64,000 nucleotides of DNA from Eustoma russellianum (lineage: Eukaryota > Streptophyta > Magnoliopsida > Gentianales > Gentianaceae), in NCBI GenBank assembly GCA_036186865.1, contig AP025075.1, positions 18,691,071-18,755,070 of the forward strand. Direction: 5' to 3'. Made by a program: the position numbers and the translations under genes. Below, in pieces: positions 10,162-21,504 of this stretch; positions within the stretch are counted from its first letter, which is position 1; each line of letters opens with the position of its first letter. The notes beneath the pieces were generated by a model. That model saw only the letters and a list, made by a program, of their open reading frames with translations. It ran no database searches and was not told where the DNA came from.

Positions 10162-10685
10162 CTCGTTGTTGGTAAATGATTTTCCTAAAGCTTCAAGGGC
10201 ATTGAAAATGTTTGTAATTCTCAAATCCATATATTATGGATTCCTTCAGCAACAGTTTGAATGATTCAAGTTTAGACATAAGCATGTTTACTTTTGACTC
10301 TTTTACACCACTAGTACCTTCATGCTTTAATTCTAATGATTTCCACATATCGTGTGCACTTATGCAATTTGACACATATCCTGCTTCAAAAGTTGTAAGT
10401 CCATTCAAAAGTAATTGCATAGATTTAGCATTCATGGAAATTTTCTTTTTATCTTCCGATGACCATTCAGTTTTATATTTTTCAACCTCTTGTATGACTC
10501 CACTAACTTGTACAGTTTTCATTGGAATACGGCCCATCTTCAACTATAGACCATAAATCGGTGTCTATAGCCATTAAGAATAGCCTCATTCTAAGTTTCC
10601 AATGAACAAAATTATTTCCATCGAAAAGAGGAAGACGTTGTGTGGACATACTTTCCAACTCACTTTTGTGAGAAACTATGGCCAT
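10162..10685 (-). pseudogene. Element C gag, N-terminal fragment
   Basis: The start ATG at 10685 lies about 110 bp after the primer site. The first block (STQRLPLFDGNNFVHWKLRM, AIDTDLWSIVED) is the copia Gag N-terminal DUF4219/UBN2-type signature. A frame break near 10505-10540 follows, then the block SEDKKKISMNAKSMQLLLNG, MWKSLELKHEG and LMSKLESFKLL. It ends where the LTR of element 2 begins. It would build the particle shell. It is truncated before the zinc knuckle and before pol. Confidence 0.82.
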
Positions 10686-10793
10686 TGTACGTACCTTTGA
10701 TTTGAGATTAGCAGGCTACTTTGAAATGTTGTTTCTTAGCCTTTTCTTGTTCGTATGGTGTTGAATCTTGCTTCTTTAAGTGGTGTTGGCCTC

Positions 10794-10805
10794 GCTCTGA
10801 TACCA
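10794..10805 (-). other. Primer binding site of element C (initiator Met tRNA)
   Basis: On the minus strand TGGTATCAGAGC starts 2 bases after the LTR end ...GGTCCAACA. This is the complement of the 3' end of plant initiator methionine tRNA. Confidence 0.85.
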
Positions 10806-11896
10806 ATTGTTGGACCGTGCACCTGCAAAACACACCACTAGAGGGGAGGTGAATAGTGGTTAGTGGAAATTACACTACTACCCTTGATAAAAATCCCATT
10901 TGAAAACAGAATCTGAGACTACCTCAGATTCAGAACCCGTTTTTCAAAAATTCAAAACTCCTTGTACACAACTCCAAAAATTATAAAAATTTCCAGAACT
11001 TAACTTCAATGTTTTGGCAAGACTCTGTCCGAAAATCAGATAAAAATAAGATTGTTTGGCCCTTCAAAAAAATAAAAAGCTTCAGATGGTCAATCTAGAC
11101 AGAATCGGACAAAATGTTGCTAAAATTGAAAAACATGTTTATCTTTGAATACTTAACCAAAAAAGGTTGAACTTTATGTCAAAACACTTCTTAGGATGTC
11201 TAGTTTATGATTCCAAAAGCCCCTGACCTTGAGCAATTCTTGGTTAAAACAGAATTTAAGTTTTCTCAAAACTGGTGAGATTGCAGCCAGATTGGAGCAG
11301 TTATCTTACATAGACTGAAAGACTAACTTTCCCTTGCTCAAATCAAGTGATTCTTGTTGAAAATGAAAGCTAACAGTCTGAAGTATAACTCCATCAAAAT
11401 TCAAGAATTTTGAAAGTGTTTAGTTATTTTTCCAAAATGTGTGAAATTGTGTGAAATCTGCAGTGAAAAATGGGCAGAATGCAGAAATGTAGAAACAAGA
11501 TAAGAACATCGAGAATTTATACTGCTTCGGTCAATGTGACCTACTCCAGTCCAAAGGAACACCTTCCTTGGATTTCACTATGGTATGGACTAAATTACAA
11601 CAAGAACCAAGCTTGATCCTTGGGTAAAACACAAACCCTATTCAAGATTTGGATGAACACCTTCTATGCAACACTTAGTTGCAACACCTCTACCACCTAT
11701 TGATGTAGCCTTATAGAATTTGGCTAATTAATCTTACAAATGAAGTTCAAGAGGCTTGTAGCTCTCCAACAAATACAACAAGAACATCTTGACTACAAAG
11801 AATGGAACAAGAATGACAAGAAGACGATAGCTAGACAAATCATCTATTGCTTTCAAGTGAGCATCAAGTGTGTTCTTCTTCTTCACCTTTGCCTCC

Positions 11897-11904
11897 TATT
11901 TATA
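11897..11904 (-). promoter_or_regulatory. TATA box of the element C LTR
   Basis: Minus-strand CACTATAAATAGGAGGC, the usual U3/R position in the LTR, followed by CT/AG-rich leader sequence. Confidence 0.6.
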
Positions 11905-12354
11905 GTGTGAAGTGAGTCTTGAAGATAAGAACTCTTATGTGTCACCATCTTCATAATCAATTCTTAAGTGTCTTCACATCATTTTTTGGCCACCTAATCA
12001 CCTTGCACACATGGCAAAATGAAGCAACATAATTGGCCCACCCTAAAAAATGTAATGGCCGAATTTTTACACTTGGAATTGTCTTGAAAATGTGAAGATA
12101 ATACCCATGGATAAGATGACATATTCCTCTATTATGTTGAGAAAAAGGGGTTTGAGTGATTACAAAATGCATGATTTAAATAACGTGTACTAAAGAAATG
12201 CAGGACACGTTTTATGACTTGACACGTTTTTGCATGAAACCTGCCTCATATAGTTCATATATAATGTTGCCGTACTAACAAGCCATAAAGCTTTAAATCT
12301 AACATCAAATGGCAAACATTTGTGATGTTTGAACTATTTTCAGGTGCCACCATT

Positions 12355-12413
12355 AATGAACTAAACCAGTTCATTAAGTGAAGTACTTAGTTAAATGAAC
12401 TAAGTAGTTCATT
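12355..12413 (+). repeat. Paired palindromes, copy in 5' LTR of B
   Basis: Two neighbouring palindromes: AATGAACTA-AAC-CAGTTCATT at 12355-12375 and AATGAACTAAGTAGTTCATT at 12394-12413, 18 bp apart. The same pair recurs in B's 3' LTR, G and H. Confidence 0.8.
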
Positions 12414-13899
12414 AAATGAAGATATATTTCGAAAAGACACAAAGGCAACAAATTGAAGAATGGAAAGTTTTCTCCACCTCTTATTACACGCCTTTACATA
12501 TATATATATACATATATATATATGTATGTATGTATGTATTCAGATTTTTTAAAAGGCACTATACACATATATTCCAACGTACTACCGACAAGTTATATAT
12601 TTTACAAACATACATTAACGTCACACCACCATATTTGTGAGTATATTCAGGTCTTATATCATATGATATGAGTCATGGTGATGACAAAATTATTACGACA
12701 CGTTACAAGGTTCTAAACCAAAAACTGTCATATCGGGTGACAACTGAAACTTTGCCAACGTGTCACGTACTTGCGACATATAGATGGCCAGCCCTTACAC
12801 TTCGAAAATGGACGCAAATTTCGTGGCTTACATGGTATATTCAGCCATGAAATCATTCCATGTTGGCACACACAAATCACCCTCAATTAAGGCCAAATTG
12901 TGGATATTTCAAATTCAACATTTTAGCACATGGGGTGCCACTTACACTCAGCCTTTAGAGCTTAATATTCAAGTTATTCTATGTATATTATGTGTGACAT
13001 AATATATATAACATGTGCAAAAATTTTGAATTCAATCGGAGAAAAATCGCGAAATCGACAAAACTAGAAAATTCGGTTTTCTACGAACACGACACATGAA
13101 ACGTTTTTGGCATGACATATGACATGTATCTAGACACTTTTTACATATCCAATACATTCTAAAGTGTTCTAGAAAAATCAATTTAGGGCTGATTGGAATA
13201 TACCATGTGTGTATAATTATTGTGCACTATTTCATAAAGATTGCAAAAATAAAATTTAGCACATGTTCAAGCCTAGTCACACGCGTATCTCAGCCTTGAT
13301 GAAGCATATGTGGAGCTTAGTTGGAATCTTGATTGGCCAAGAATGAAGTATACAAGGTTGGTGACATAACGGAGGGAGCTACACAAGGTAATGTTTCAAA
13401 CTATGTCACATATGTGACACATGCTGAAAATTCAGCATAAGTGTGTTATAATGGCCGAAATTCTGTAGTATCATGGTGATTAATTTGCTTCTCAATATTC
13501 AAGGAATTAATGTGTAGTAATATGGCAACATTTCAAAGTCTTGAAATGATTTAGCACATGCTGAAAATTTCAGCATGTGTACATATGGTGGCCGATTTTA
13601 TGGTCATGAATGAGACCAATTTGTTTTCCAAATTATATGGGATTGATTATGAGATAATTGGCAATATTTTTATGAATAATTTGGCACATGTTTTAAGTGT
13701 TATTCTGAGATTTATACAGTCATCAAATGATGACAAGTCTTATCCAATCAAGGAGTGCCAAATAGGCAAGACCAAGATGATCATCCAATGAAGAGTTGCC
13801 AAGTAAGCAAGTTGATGTCATAATTATACAAGCTATTCTTCCAAGGACTTAAAAGATAATTTTCATGGGGAAGACAAGCCAAAAGGGGGCGGCCAAGGC

Positions 13900-13908
13900 T
13901 ATATAAAA
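13900..13908 (+). promoter_or_regulatory. TATA box with upstream GC-rich box, 5' LTR of B
   Basis: GGGGGCGGCCAAGGC at about 13885-13899 is followed directly by TATATAAAA. The same arrangement is seen in G (48160-48182) and, decayed, in H and in B's 3' LTR. It is a likely core promoter of this LTR family. Confidence 0.65.
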
Positions 13909-14962
13909 TGAAGAAGAAGTAGTGCAAAATACAAGACAAGTCTCACAAGTGCAAAAGTGAAAAACGTTTTCTAGACTTTCTTCTTCTAGCTTTCTTTCCT
14001 CTTCTCTCTCAAAGCCTATTGTATCTATATTCAAATACATTGTATATGCTTCATTCATACCACAGTACATGCCATATTCTTGTGAAAGGTTGATCAAGTT
14101 GTGATCAAACCTTCATCCCTTCGGTGGTGGTGTTCGTGATCATTGTGATTGCTTGTAAGTTTTGTAAAGGGTTGGAGTTGGTGTATAACTCCATCAACCC
14201 TGTGTGGTAAGGTGTTATTTTATTTAGTGATAACTAAGGAAGGTGTCCTCGAAGAATGGAGTAGGTTGATTTAACCGAACCAGCATAAAATTCCCTGTGT
14301 TCTCTACTTTTCAGCACTTTACTTTCAGTTTCCTACACCGTGCATCATTTCCATCACGATCGTAAAAATATTTTCGAAAATCACGAAACTTTCCAGAAAC
14401 ATAGCCACACATTTTAGGGTTCATTTGGCGCAAGTTTCAACCCATTTTGAAAAGTATGAGTCATTCAAACGTCGGAAGTTCTGAGACTAGTGCAGTCTGA
14501 TTTTCAGGCTTGCAAAGGTTGAGACTTTGAACGTATTTGACTTACTTTCCAAAGGAATTTTTCAAAATTGTTTCAGCCCAATTAAATACACATAGTAAGG
14601 GGTTTGTCAGTAAATTTTTAGACCATTTAGAGCCACCATTTAATCGGAATAAAATTTTCAAGTCAAACTACCGTTTCTGGCAGATTTGCGCAATCTGACC
14701 ACCAACGATGTTTAAAAGGGTCAAAGGTTGAATTTTGATCTGAAAGTTTTAGGAGATACTCAGAACAGCTGAGACTAAGATCTCTCCAAATTTCAGAATT
14801 TTGAAGACCTGTAACGTAGTTTTTAAAACGTTGGAAAACAGGTATAGAAAACAGAAACTGTTTTCAGAAGTTGGGTTTTTGGATTAAAAAAATTTTAAAA
14901 CCAAAGTTTCCACACCCACTATTCAACCCCCCCTTCTAGTGGTTCCTTGCAGTTCCTACAAG

Positions 14963-14974
14963 TGGTATCAGAGC
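14963..14974 (+). other. Primer binding site of element B (initiator Met tRNA)
   Basis: TGGTATCAGAGC begins 2 bases after the LTR end ...CCTACA. It matches the complement of initiator Met tRNA. Confidence 0.9.
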
Positions 14975-15016
14975 GCAGGCACATGCACAACAAGGAGATC
15001 CAACAATTTTAGTGAG

Positions 15017-16931
15017 ATGGTAACCACTAGCTACAAAACCGTGGAAGAAGGAATGTCAACCGTAAGGCCTCCTCTGTTTGATGGTGAGTCCTTTATCCAA
15101 TGGAAACTTAGGATGAAACTCTTTCTTATAGCTATTGATATTGATTTGTGGTCTATCATAGAAGACGATCCATTCGTTCCTTCTAAGTTGTCTATTGTTG
15201 ATGGTGTCACACTAGAGGTTTTAAAAACAAAACAAGAATACACTAGTGATGATAAAAAGAAGTTGAGTATGAATGCTAAAGCCATGCAACTACTTTTAAA
15301 TGGACTAAGCAAAAGTGAATCTAGTTATGTATCTAATTGCTCTAGTGCCCAAGGGATGTGGAAAATTCTTGAAATGAAACATGAAGGGACTAACCAAGTA
15401 AAGGAGTCTAAGATTAATATGCTTAGGTCCACACTTGAGTCTTTCAAATTATTGCCAAGTGAGTCTATTGTTGACATGGATTTACGATTGACTAACATTT
15501 ATAATTCTCTTGAGTCTCTTGGCAAAGCTTTTTACACAGGAAAAGGTTCAAAAGGTGTTAAGGAGTCTCCCATCCGAATGAGATTCAAAAGTCAGTGCAA
15601 TCGAAGAAAGTAAGGATACTAAATCGATAAAAATGGAGGAATTGATTGGATCATTAAAGGTATATGAAAACAAACTTAATTTAAGAAATTCCGAATTTAG
15701 TTCTAAACATGATAAGGTTATTGAGCTTAAATCAAATGAATACATCTCTACTTCTTATGATCGTGTAGAGGATAGTGACACAGATTCCGATGGTGAAGAT
15801 TTAATCACGATGGCTAAGAGATTAAGAAAAATCTTGAGAAAATCGATTAAAAACAAACATAAGCCTACTTCATCTAAGGATCATAGAAATAAAAATAATG
15901 AAGACGTAAAGTGCTATGAATGCGGCAAACTTGGACACTTGTCATATGACTGCCCGAACAAGGACAAACAAACAAACAAATACCTTGACAAAGATCGGAT
16001 CAAAACTAGACTCATCTCAGAACCTAAACAAAGGAGAAGAGCCTTCAAAACCTCCACTTGGAGTGACACATCCGACTCTGAGACTGATACAGAAGAACAA
16101 ACGGCACAAGTATGCTTTGCATCTAAGGCATCGAATGAGGTATCCTCCGACTCTGATTCTGATTCTGAATGTTGTTATGATGATTTATTTAGTCAATACT
16201 TAGAGTTGCATAAATTCTCAAAGACTCTTGAAAAAGAAAAGAAATGATTAATTGAAGACAAGAAATTGTTAGAATCTTCTAACGTGAACCTTGTTTCTCA
16301 ATTAAACGATTCAAAAGAAGAGTCGTCTTGCATAATAAATGCATTAAAATCAGAGGTCACATCATTAACGAAAGAAAACAATGAAATGAAATCCGAGATT
16401 TCAAATTTGAAATCAAGGAATACGGATTTAGAGAAAATGGTGAAACAATTTGAAACGGGAACTAACATGCTAGATTGCATCACTTTGTCACAAAAGCAAG
16501 ATAATGATAAAACTGGATTAGGATACAATAAGGCAACCAAACTCAATCCGGCTAAGAAAATAGATGCATATAAGACATATGTGGCGCCTAAGAAGACGTC
16601 TAGATCCCCTCCTATGTCATTTCAACGTGCTTCATCTTCATATCATATGAGATATAATTTTGCAACGTACAAGTATGAAAAGAAGCCATTGATGCATATG
16701 AGAAATCCACATCATAAAAATGCATCTAGATCACGCCCCATATATGCAAACTGAAATGCTCATCAAAAACAAAGATCATACTATGTGCATGATGGCATTC
16801 TCGGCCAAAGGCCAAACGGATTTGCACCAAAGGTCTATTATATTGCATCTTCATCTCCTTTCTCACCTTTTGGAAGACCTAGAAAGGTCACCCGAATTTG
16901 GGTACCAAAAGGAACATTTGCAAAGGGTTGA
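15017..16931 (+). pseudogene. Element B gag (zinc-knuckle Gag, frameshifted)
   Basis: From ATG at 15017: the copia Gag N-terminus (VRPPLFDGESFIQWKLRM, LWSIIEDD), the capsid-like stretch to about 15540, a frame change, then EESKDTKSIKMEELIGSLK, an acidic linker (DSDTDSDGED), a CCHC zinc knuckle CYECGKLGHLSYDC near 15911-15955 and a second Asp/Ser-rich linker. After a stop at 16245-16247 comes a coiled-coil region (16266-16450) and a basic tail. A TGA at 16752-16754 precedes a last segment ending in IWVPKGTFAKG with its own stop at 16929-16931. In complete relatives protease follows this WVPK block; here the reading stops and non-coding sequence leads to the LTR. Confidence 0.88.
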
Positions 16932-17198
16932 GTAAATAACCCTTAAGACCGCGTTATTGTTCAATACACTTGAAATGCATGATTTTTTTACTAATTTCTA
17001 TTTATTTCTTACATGCACTTTTGATTGTCTTTCCAAAATAAAGGGGAAGACAATGCATGATTTAAGGGGGAGAGAGAGAGATTGAATGCACAAATCAAGG
17101 GGGAGAGAATTCAAAATTCAAAATTTGAATTTGTGAACGATTGGAGGAGGAGCGACAAAATTTAAATCATGAACTTAGATTATTTTTGTAAATCATCA

Positions 17199-17210
17199 AA
17201 AGAGGAAGAT
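17199..17210 (+). other. Polypurine tract of element B
   Basis: AAAGAGGAAGAT immediately precedes TGTTAAGAAAAATG. Two further purine blocks (AAGGGGGAGAGAGAGAG near 17065 and AAGGGGGAGAG near 17098) lie upstream, as is common in SIRE-type elements. Confidence 0.7.
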
Positions 17211-17430
17211 TGTTAAGAAAAATGGGTTTGAGTGATTACAAAATGCATGATTTAAATAACGTGTATTAAAGAAATGCATGACACGTTTTTTGACTTGACA
17301 CGTTTTTGCATGAAACCTGCCTCATATAGTTCATATATAATGTTGCCGTACTAACAAGCCATGAAGCTTTAAAGCTTACATCAAATGGCAAACATTTGTT
17401 ATGTTTGAACTATTTTCAGGTGCCACCATT

Positions 17431-17489
17431 AATGAACTAAACTAGTTCATTAAGTGAAGTACTTAGTTAAATGAACTAAGTAGTTCATT
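17431..17489 (+). repeat. Paired palindromes, copy in 3' LTR of B
   Basis: AATGAACTA-AAC-TAGTTCATT at 17431-17451 is a perfect inverted repeat. AATGAACTAAGTAGTTCATT at 17470-17489 is the second. The first arm is restored here compared with the 5' LTR copy. Confidence 0.82.
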
Positions 17490-18281
17490 AAATGAAGATA
17501 TATTTCGAAAAGGCACAAAGGCAACAAATTGAAGAATGGAAAGTTTTCTCCACCTCTTATTACACGCCTTTACATATATATATATATATATTCAGATTTC
17601 TTAAAAGGCAATATACACATATATTCCAACATACTACAACACGTTATATATTTTATGAACGTACGTTAACGTCACACCACCATATTTACCTCATATTTAT
17701 GAGTATATTCAGGTCTTATATCATATGATATAAGTCATGGTGATGACAAAATTATTACGACACATTACAAGTTCTAAACAAAAAATTATCGTATCGGGTG
17801 ACAACCGAAACTTCGCCAACGTGTCACGTACTTTCCATATATAGATGACCAGCCCCTACGCTTCAAAAATGGCCAAATATTTCGTGGCTTATATGGTAGA
17901 TTCAGCCATAAAATCATTCCATGTTGGCACACACAAATCACCCTCATTTAAGGCCAAATTGTGGAGATTTCAAATTCAATATTTTAGCACATGGGGCGCC
18001 ACTTGCACTCAGACTTTAGAACTGAATATTCAAGTTTTTATATGTATATTATGTGTGACATAATATATATATAACATATGTAAAAAGTTTGAATTCAATC
18101 GGAGAAAAATCGCGAAATTGACAAAAGTCAAAAATTTGGTTTTCTACGAACACAACACATGGAACGTTTTTGGCATGACATATAACATGTATCTCAACAC
18201 TTTTTACATATTCAATACATTCTAAAGTGTTCTAGAAAAGTCAATTTAAGGCTGATTGGAATATACCATATGTGTATAACT

Positions 18282-18553
18282 ATTGTGCACTATTTTATAA
18301 AGATTGCAAAAATAAAATTCAGCAAATGTTCAAGCCTATTCACATGCCTAGCTCAGCCTTAATGGAATATATGTGGAGCTTAGTTGATATCTTGATTGGC
18401 CAAGAATGAAATATACAATTGTGCACTATTTTATAATGATTGCAAAAATAAAATTCAGCACATGTTCAAGCCTAGTCACATGCCTAGCTCAGCCTTGATG
18501 GAGCATGTGTGGAGCTTAGTTGGCATCTTGATTGGCCAAGAATGAAGTATACA
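18282..18553 (+). repeat. 136-bp tandem duplication private to B's 3' LTR
   Basis: The unit from ATTGTGCACTATTTTATAA to GAATGAAATATACA occurs twice with a period of 136 bp. The 5' LTR has one copy (about 13220-13355), so the duplication arose after insertion or was lost from the other LTR. Confidence 0.8.
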
Positions 18554-21090
18554 AGGTTGGTGACATATAGGATGTAGCTACACAAAGTAATGTTTCAAAC
18601 TATGTCACATATGTGACACATGCTGAAAATTCAGCATAAGTGTTTTATAATGGCCGAAATTCTGTAGTATAATGGTGATTAATATGCTTCTCAATATTCA
18701 AGGAATTAATGTGTAGTAATATGGCAACATTTCAAAGTCTTGAAATGATTTAGCACCTGCTGAAAATTTCAGCATGTGTACATATGGTGGCCGATTTTAT
18801 GGTCATGAATGAGACCAATTTGTTTTTCAAATTATGTGGGATTGATTGCGAGATAATTGGCAATATTTTTATGAATAATTTGGCACATGTTTTAAGTGTT
18901 ATTCTCAGATTTATACAGTCATCAAATGATGACAAGTATCATCCAATCAAGGAGTGCCAAATAGACAAGACCAAGATGATCATCCAATAAAGTGTCGCCA
19001 AGTAAGCAAGTTGATGTCACAATTATACAAGGTATTCCTCCAAGGACTTAAAAGGTAATTTCCAGGGGAAGACAAGCCAAAAGGGGGCGGCCAAGGCTAG
19101 ATAAAATGAAGAAGAAATAGTGCAAAATACAAGACAAGTCACAAGTGCAAAAGTGAAAAACGTTTTCTAGACTTTCTTCTTCTACCTTTCTTTCCTCTTC
19201 TCTCTCAAAGCCTATTGTATCTATATTCAAATACATTGTATAGGCTTCATTCATGCCACCATACACGCCATATTCTTGTGAAAGGTTGATCAAGATGTGA
19301 TCAAACCTTCATCCGTTCGGTGGTGGTGTTCATGATCATTGTGATTGCTTGTAAGGTTTGTAAAGGGTTGGAGCTGGTGTATAACTCCATCAACCCTGTG
19401 GTAAAGTGTTGTTTTGCTTAGTGATAACTGAGGCAGGTGTCCTCGAAGACTGGAGTAGGTTGATTTAACCGAACCAGTATAAAATTCCTTGTGTTCTCTA
19501 CTTTTCAACACTTTACTTTCAGTTTCCTGCACCGTGCATCATTTTCATCACGCTCGTAAAAATATCAAACGAATTTCAAAAATTACAAAACTTTCCAGAA
19601 ACATAGCCACACGTTTTAGGTTTCATTTGGAGCAAGTTTCAACCCATTTGGACAAGTATAAGTCATTCAAACGTCGAAAGTTCTGAGATTAGTGCAGTCT
19701 GATTTTCAGGTTTGCAAAGGTTGAAACTTTGAACGTATTTGACTTACTTCAAAAAGGAATTTTTCAAAACTGTTTCAACCTAATTAAATACACATAGTAA
19801 GGGGTTTCTCAATAAACTTTCAGACCATTTGGAGCCAGCATTTTGTCGGCAGAAAATGTTCAAGTCAGACTACCGTTTCTGGTAGATTTGCGCAATCTGA
19901 CCACCAACAATTTTTAAAAAGGTTAAAGGTTGAATTTTGATATGAAATATTTAGGAGTTACTTAGAACATGTGAGTCTAAGATCTCTCCTAATTTCAGAA
20001 TTTTTGAAAACCTGTAACCTAGTTTTTAAAACGTTGCAAAACAGATCTTGAAAACAGAAACTATTTTCAGAAGTTGCGTTTTTGGATTAAAACAATTTTA
20101 AAAACCAAATTTTCCTCACCCACTATTCAACCTCCCCCTTTTAGTGGTGCCTTGCAGGTCATACGCATTATACCCTCAACTTCTTGGCACAAGAATAGGA
20201 CATGTGAAGACTTCCATCTGACTCAAAATCTGCCATTTTCAGCCATGTAGCCGTTGGCTACATTTTAAATTTTCCTAGCTGGCAATTTTTGCCAACTAGC
20301 TTCTTTTTGGTTGGTCCACTTGTCACCAAGTCATAAAATGAGTACACCATCATATCCACCTGAATATACACGTTTTGCAACCCATATATATGTATATCAA
20401 CTACGATTTTTGAAGAAGAAATCAACAAATAATAGTTGACAACATTATGTCAACATGTAACACCAAAATTCCTAATATTTCTTCTTGTATGTTGTGATCA
20501 TTTCCACACCTTTAACACAATTAAATTCTCTATGAAAAGATGATAAATATACTCCAATAACATATAGAAGAGAATCTTCAAGAAAGAAACAGAATGTGAC
20601 ATCACACCTTGTCACATATCCTGCTACCGTCGATAATATCATCATTTGAGAGAAATAATATAAAACAACCATATAATCTTCAAAATAATTATAAATCAAC
20701 TCCAGAATGAAGATAAGAATATGCTCAAGAGATTCTTTGAGTAAAAATACCAAAAATACCCTCAGGGGTAAAATGATCAAAATGCCCATGGTGAGAGAAA
20801 ACTCTAGAAATGAACCGGATGGTCAGAAATAGATATAATAACACCTTTATCATGATAAATAAGATGAGAATAAGCCCTTGTAGTATTTACACTATATCAT
20901 GTTCCTACAAAACTCAAAATACCAATTTTGTCCTTTTTGGTAAGTTGTAGAAACTTCCAAGGCACATTAGTCACAAGACATTATATTTATCAAAATCACA
21001 TAATAATCACATAATGAACACATATAAAATATGTATAGACGAAAACAACCACTTTATCATATTTTAGAAAAATATTTCTAAAAACCCTAG

Positions 21091-21346
21091 ACATCGATCG
21101 ATCGAAGTGCCTCAGCTTCAGAGATTGATGTCTCACAGTGAGTTTCAGAGTTTGTCTCTGACTTACATCGCTCGATCGAAGTGAGGGTTTGATGTATACA
21201 TCGATCGATCGATGTGTCTCAAGTTTAGAGATCGATGTCTCACAATAAGTACTTGAACTTTCTCTACCTTACATAGATCGATCGATGTGAGGGATTGAAG
21301 TACATTGATCGATCGAAGTGCAACAACCTGAGAGATCGATGTCATT
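21091..21346 (-). repeat. ATCGATCGAT palindrome array in the LTR of C
   Basis: Palindromes such as CATCGATCGATCGATG (21200-21215) and diverged forms (CATCGATCGATCGAAG, CATTGATCGATCGAAG, CATCGCTCGATCGAAG) alternate with half-sites containing AGAGATCGATGTC every 30-45 bp. The array resembles the one in solo LTR K (28143-28484), although the rest of the two LTRs looks different. Confidence 0.8.
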
Positions 21347-21456
21347 TTTCTAAATTTTTTCAGCTTTTAATCACAAATAACATCATGTGTGACATTTTTA
21401 TCCATTCACCACTTAAAATCATGACTTTGAAAATTATCCAAACATATTTCTCAACA

Positions 21457-21493
21457 ATTATCTTGACATGGACGAGGGTTATGGATCTCATCA
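21457..21493 (-). repeat. 3' LTR stub of E
   Basis: Minus-strand TGATGAGATCC...AAGATAAT matches the start of E's 5' LTR (30351 downward), then stops where C begins. Plus-strand ATTAT at 21457-21461 is the target duplication copy. A polypurine stretch (minus-strand GAAGGGGGGAA) lies directly upstream at about 21494-21504. Confidence 0.8.
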
Positions 21494-21504
21494 TTCCCCC
21501 CTTC

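Larger units (their letters stand above)
12135..14960 (+). repeat. 5' LTR of element B (2826 bp)
   Basis: TGTTGAGAAAAAGG...TTCCTACA, directly followed by the primer site. It holds two inverted-repeat hairpins at 12355-12413, a TA/TGTA microsatellite near 12500-12540, a GC-rich box with TATA at 13880-13908 and the copia ATTCAACCCCCCCTTCTAG block near the end. The small open frames (for example 13558-13791) are conserved between the LTR copies only because the LTRs are; no domain is visible. Confidence 0.88.
12135..20165 (+). mobile_element. Element B: complete gag-only copia element (SIRE/Maximus-like)
   Basis: Two direct LTRs of 2826 and 2955 bp flank an internal region of only 2250 bp holding a primer site, gag and a polypurine tract. 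There is no protease, integrase, RT or RNase H. The ATTA of the flanking target repeats (TATTA/CATTA, 12130-12134 and 20166-20170), so the element moved as this unit. Gag features (zinc knuckle, acidic linker, coiled coil, terminal WVPK) fit the SIRE/Maximus lineage. It is non-autonomous, of the class described as TR-GAG (terminal repeats with a gag domain), and would need pol in trans. Gag is now frameshifted. Confidence 0.85.
17211..20165 (+). repeat. 3' LTR of element B (2955 bp)
   Basis: A direct repeat of 12135-14960, longer mainly through a 136-bp tandem duplication at 18282-18553. The terminal CA reads CG. The TATA box is mutated to TAGATAAAA near 19097. Paired palindromes lie at 17431-17489. 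Many substitutions against the 5' LTR show that the insertion is not recent. Confidence 0.87.
10162..21456 (-). mobile_element. Element C: Ty1/copia element with 5' LTR, PBS and gag fragment
   Basis: Read on the minus strand: an LTR starting TGTTGAGAAATATG at 21456 and ending GGTCCAACA at 10808, a Met-tRNA primer site, then the beginning of a copia gag, cut by element 2 at 10161. The LTR is itself split by element B. The remaining gag, pol and 3' LTR lie left of the window. It is inserted in the 3' LTR of E with ATTAT (21457-21461) as the flank. The gag resembles that of B, so C and B are related copia lineages in opposite orientation. Confidence 0.8.
10808..21456 (-). repeat. 5' LTR of element C, split by element B (10808-12134 and about 20166-21456)
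   Basis: Removing B leaves one LTR of about 2.6 kb with TGTTG...CAACA ends. The minus-strand 3' end carries the copia-typical ATTCACCTCCCCTCTAGTGG block. A palindrome-rich array lies at 21091-21346 and a TATA box at 11897. The two halves join at ATTAT on both sides of B. Nothing coding was recognised in 20166-21090. Confidence 0.75.

Noticed and set aside
10794..10805. tRNA-Met gene pieces at the TGGTATCAGAGC sites
   Set aside because: Only the 3'-terminal tRNA complement is present next to LTR ends at five places; these are primer binding sites, not tRNA genes.
12416..12671. Overlapping short open frames rich in Tyr/Ile
   Set aside because: They are translations of a TA/TGTA microsatellite in B's LTR and differ between the two LTR copies.
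16932..17210. env-like gene expected after gag/pol in SIRE-type elements
   Set aside because: The stretch between gag and the 3' LTR of B is about 280 bp of purine-rich non-coding sequence with no open frame or membrane segment.
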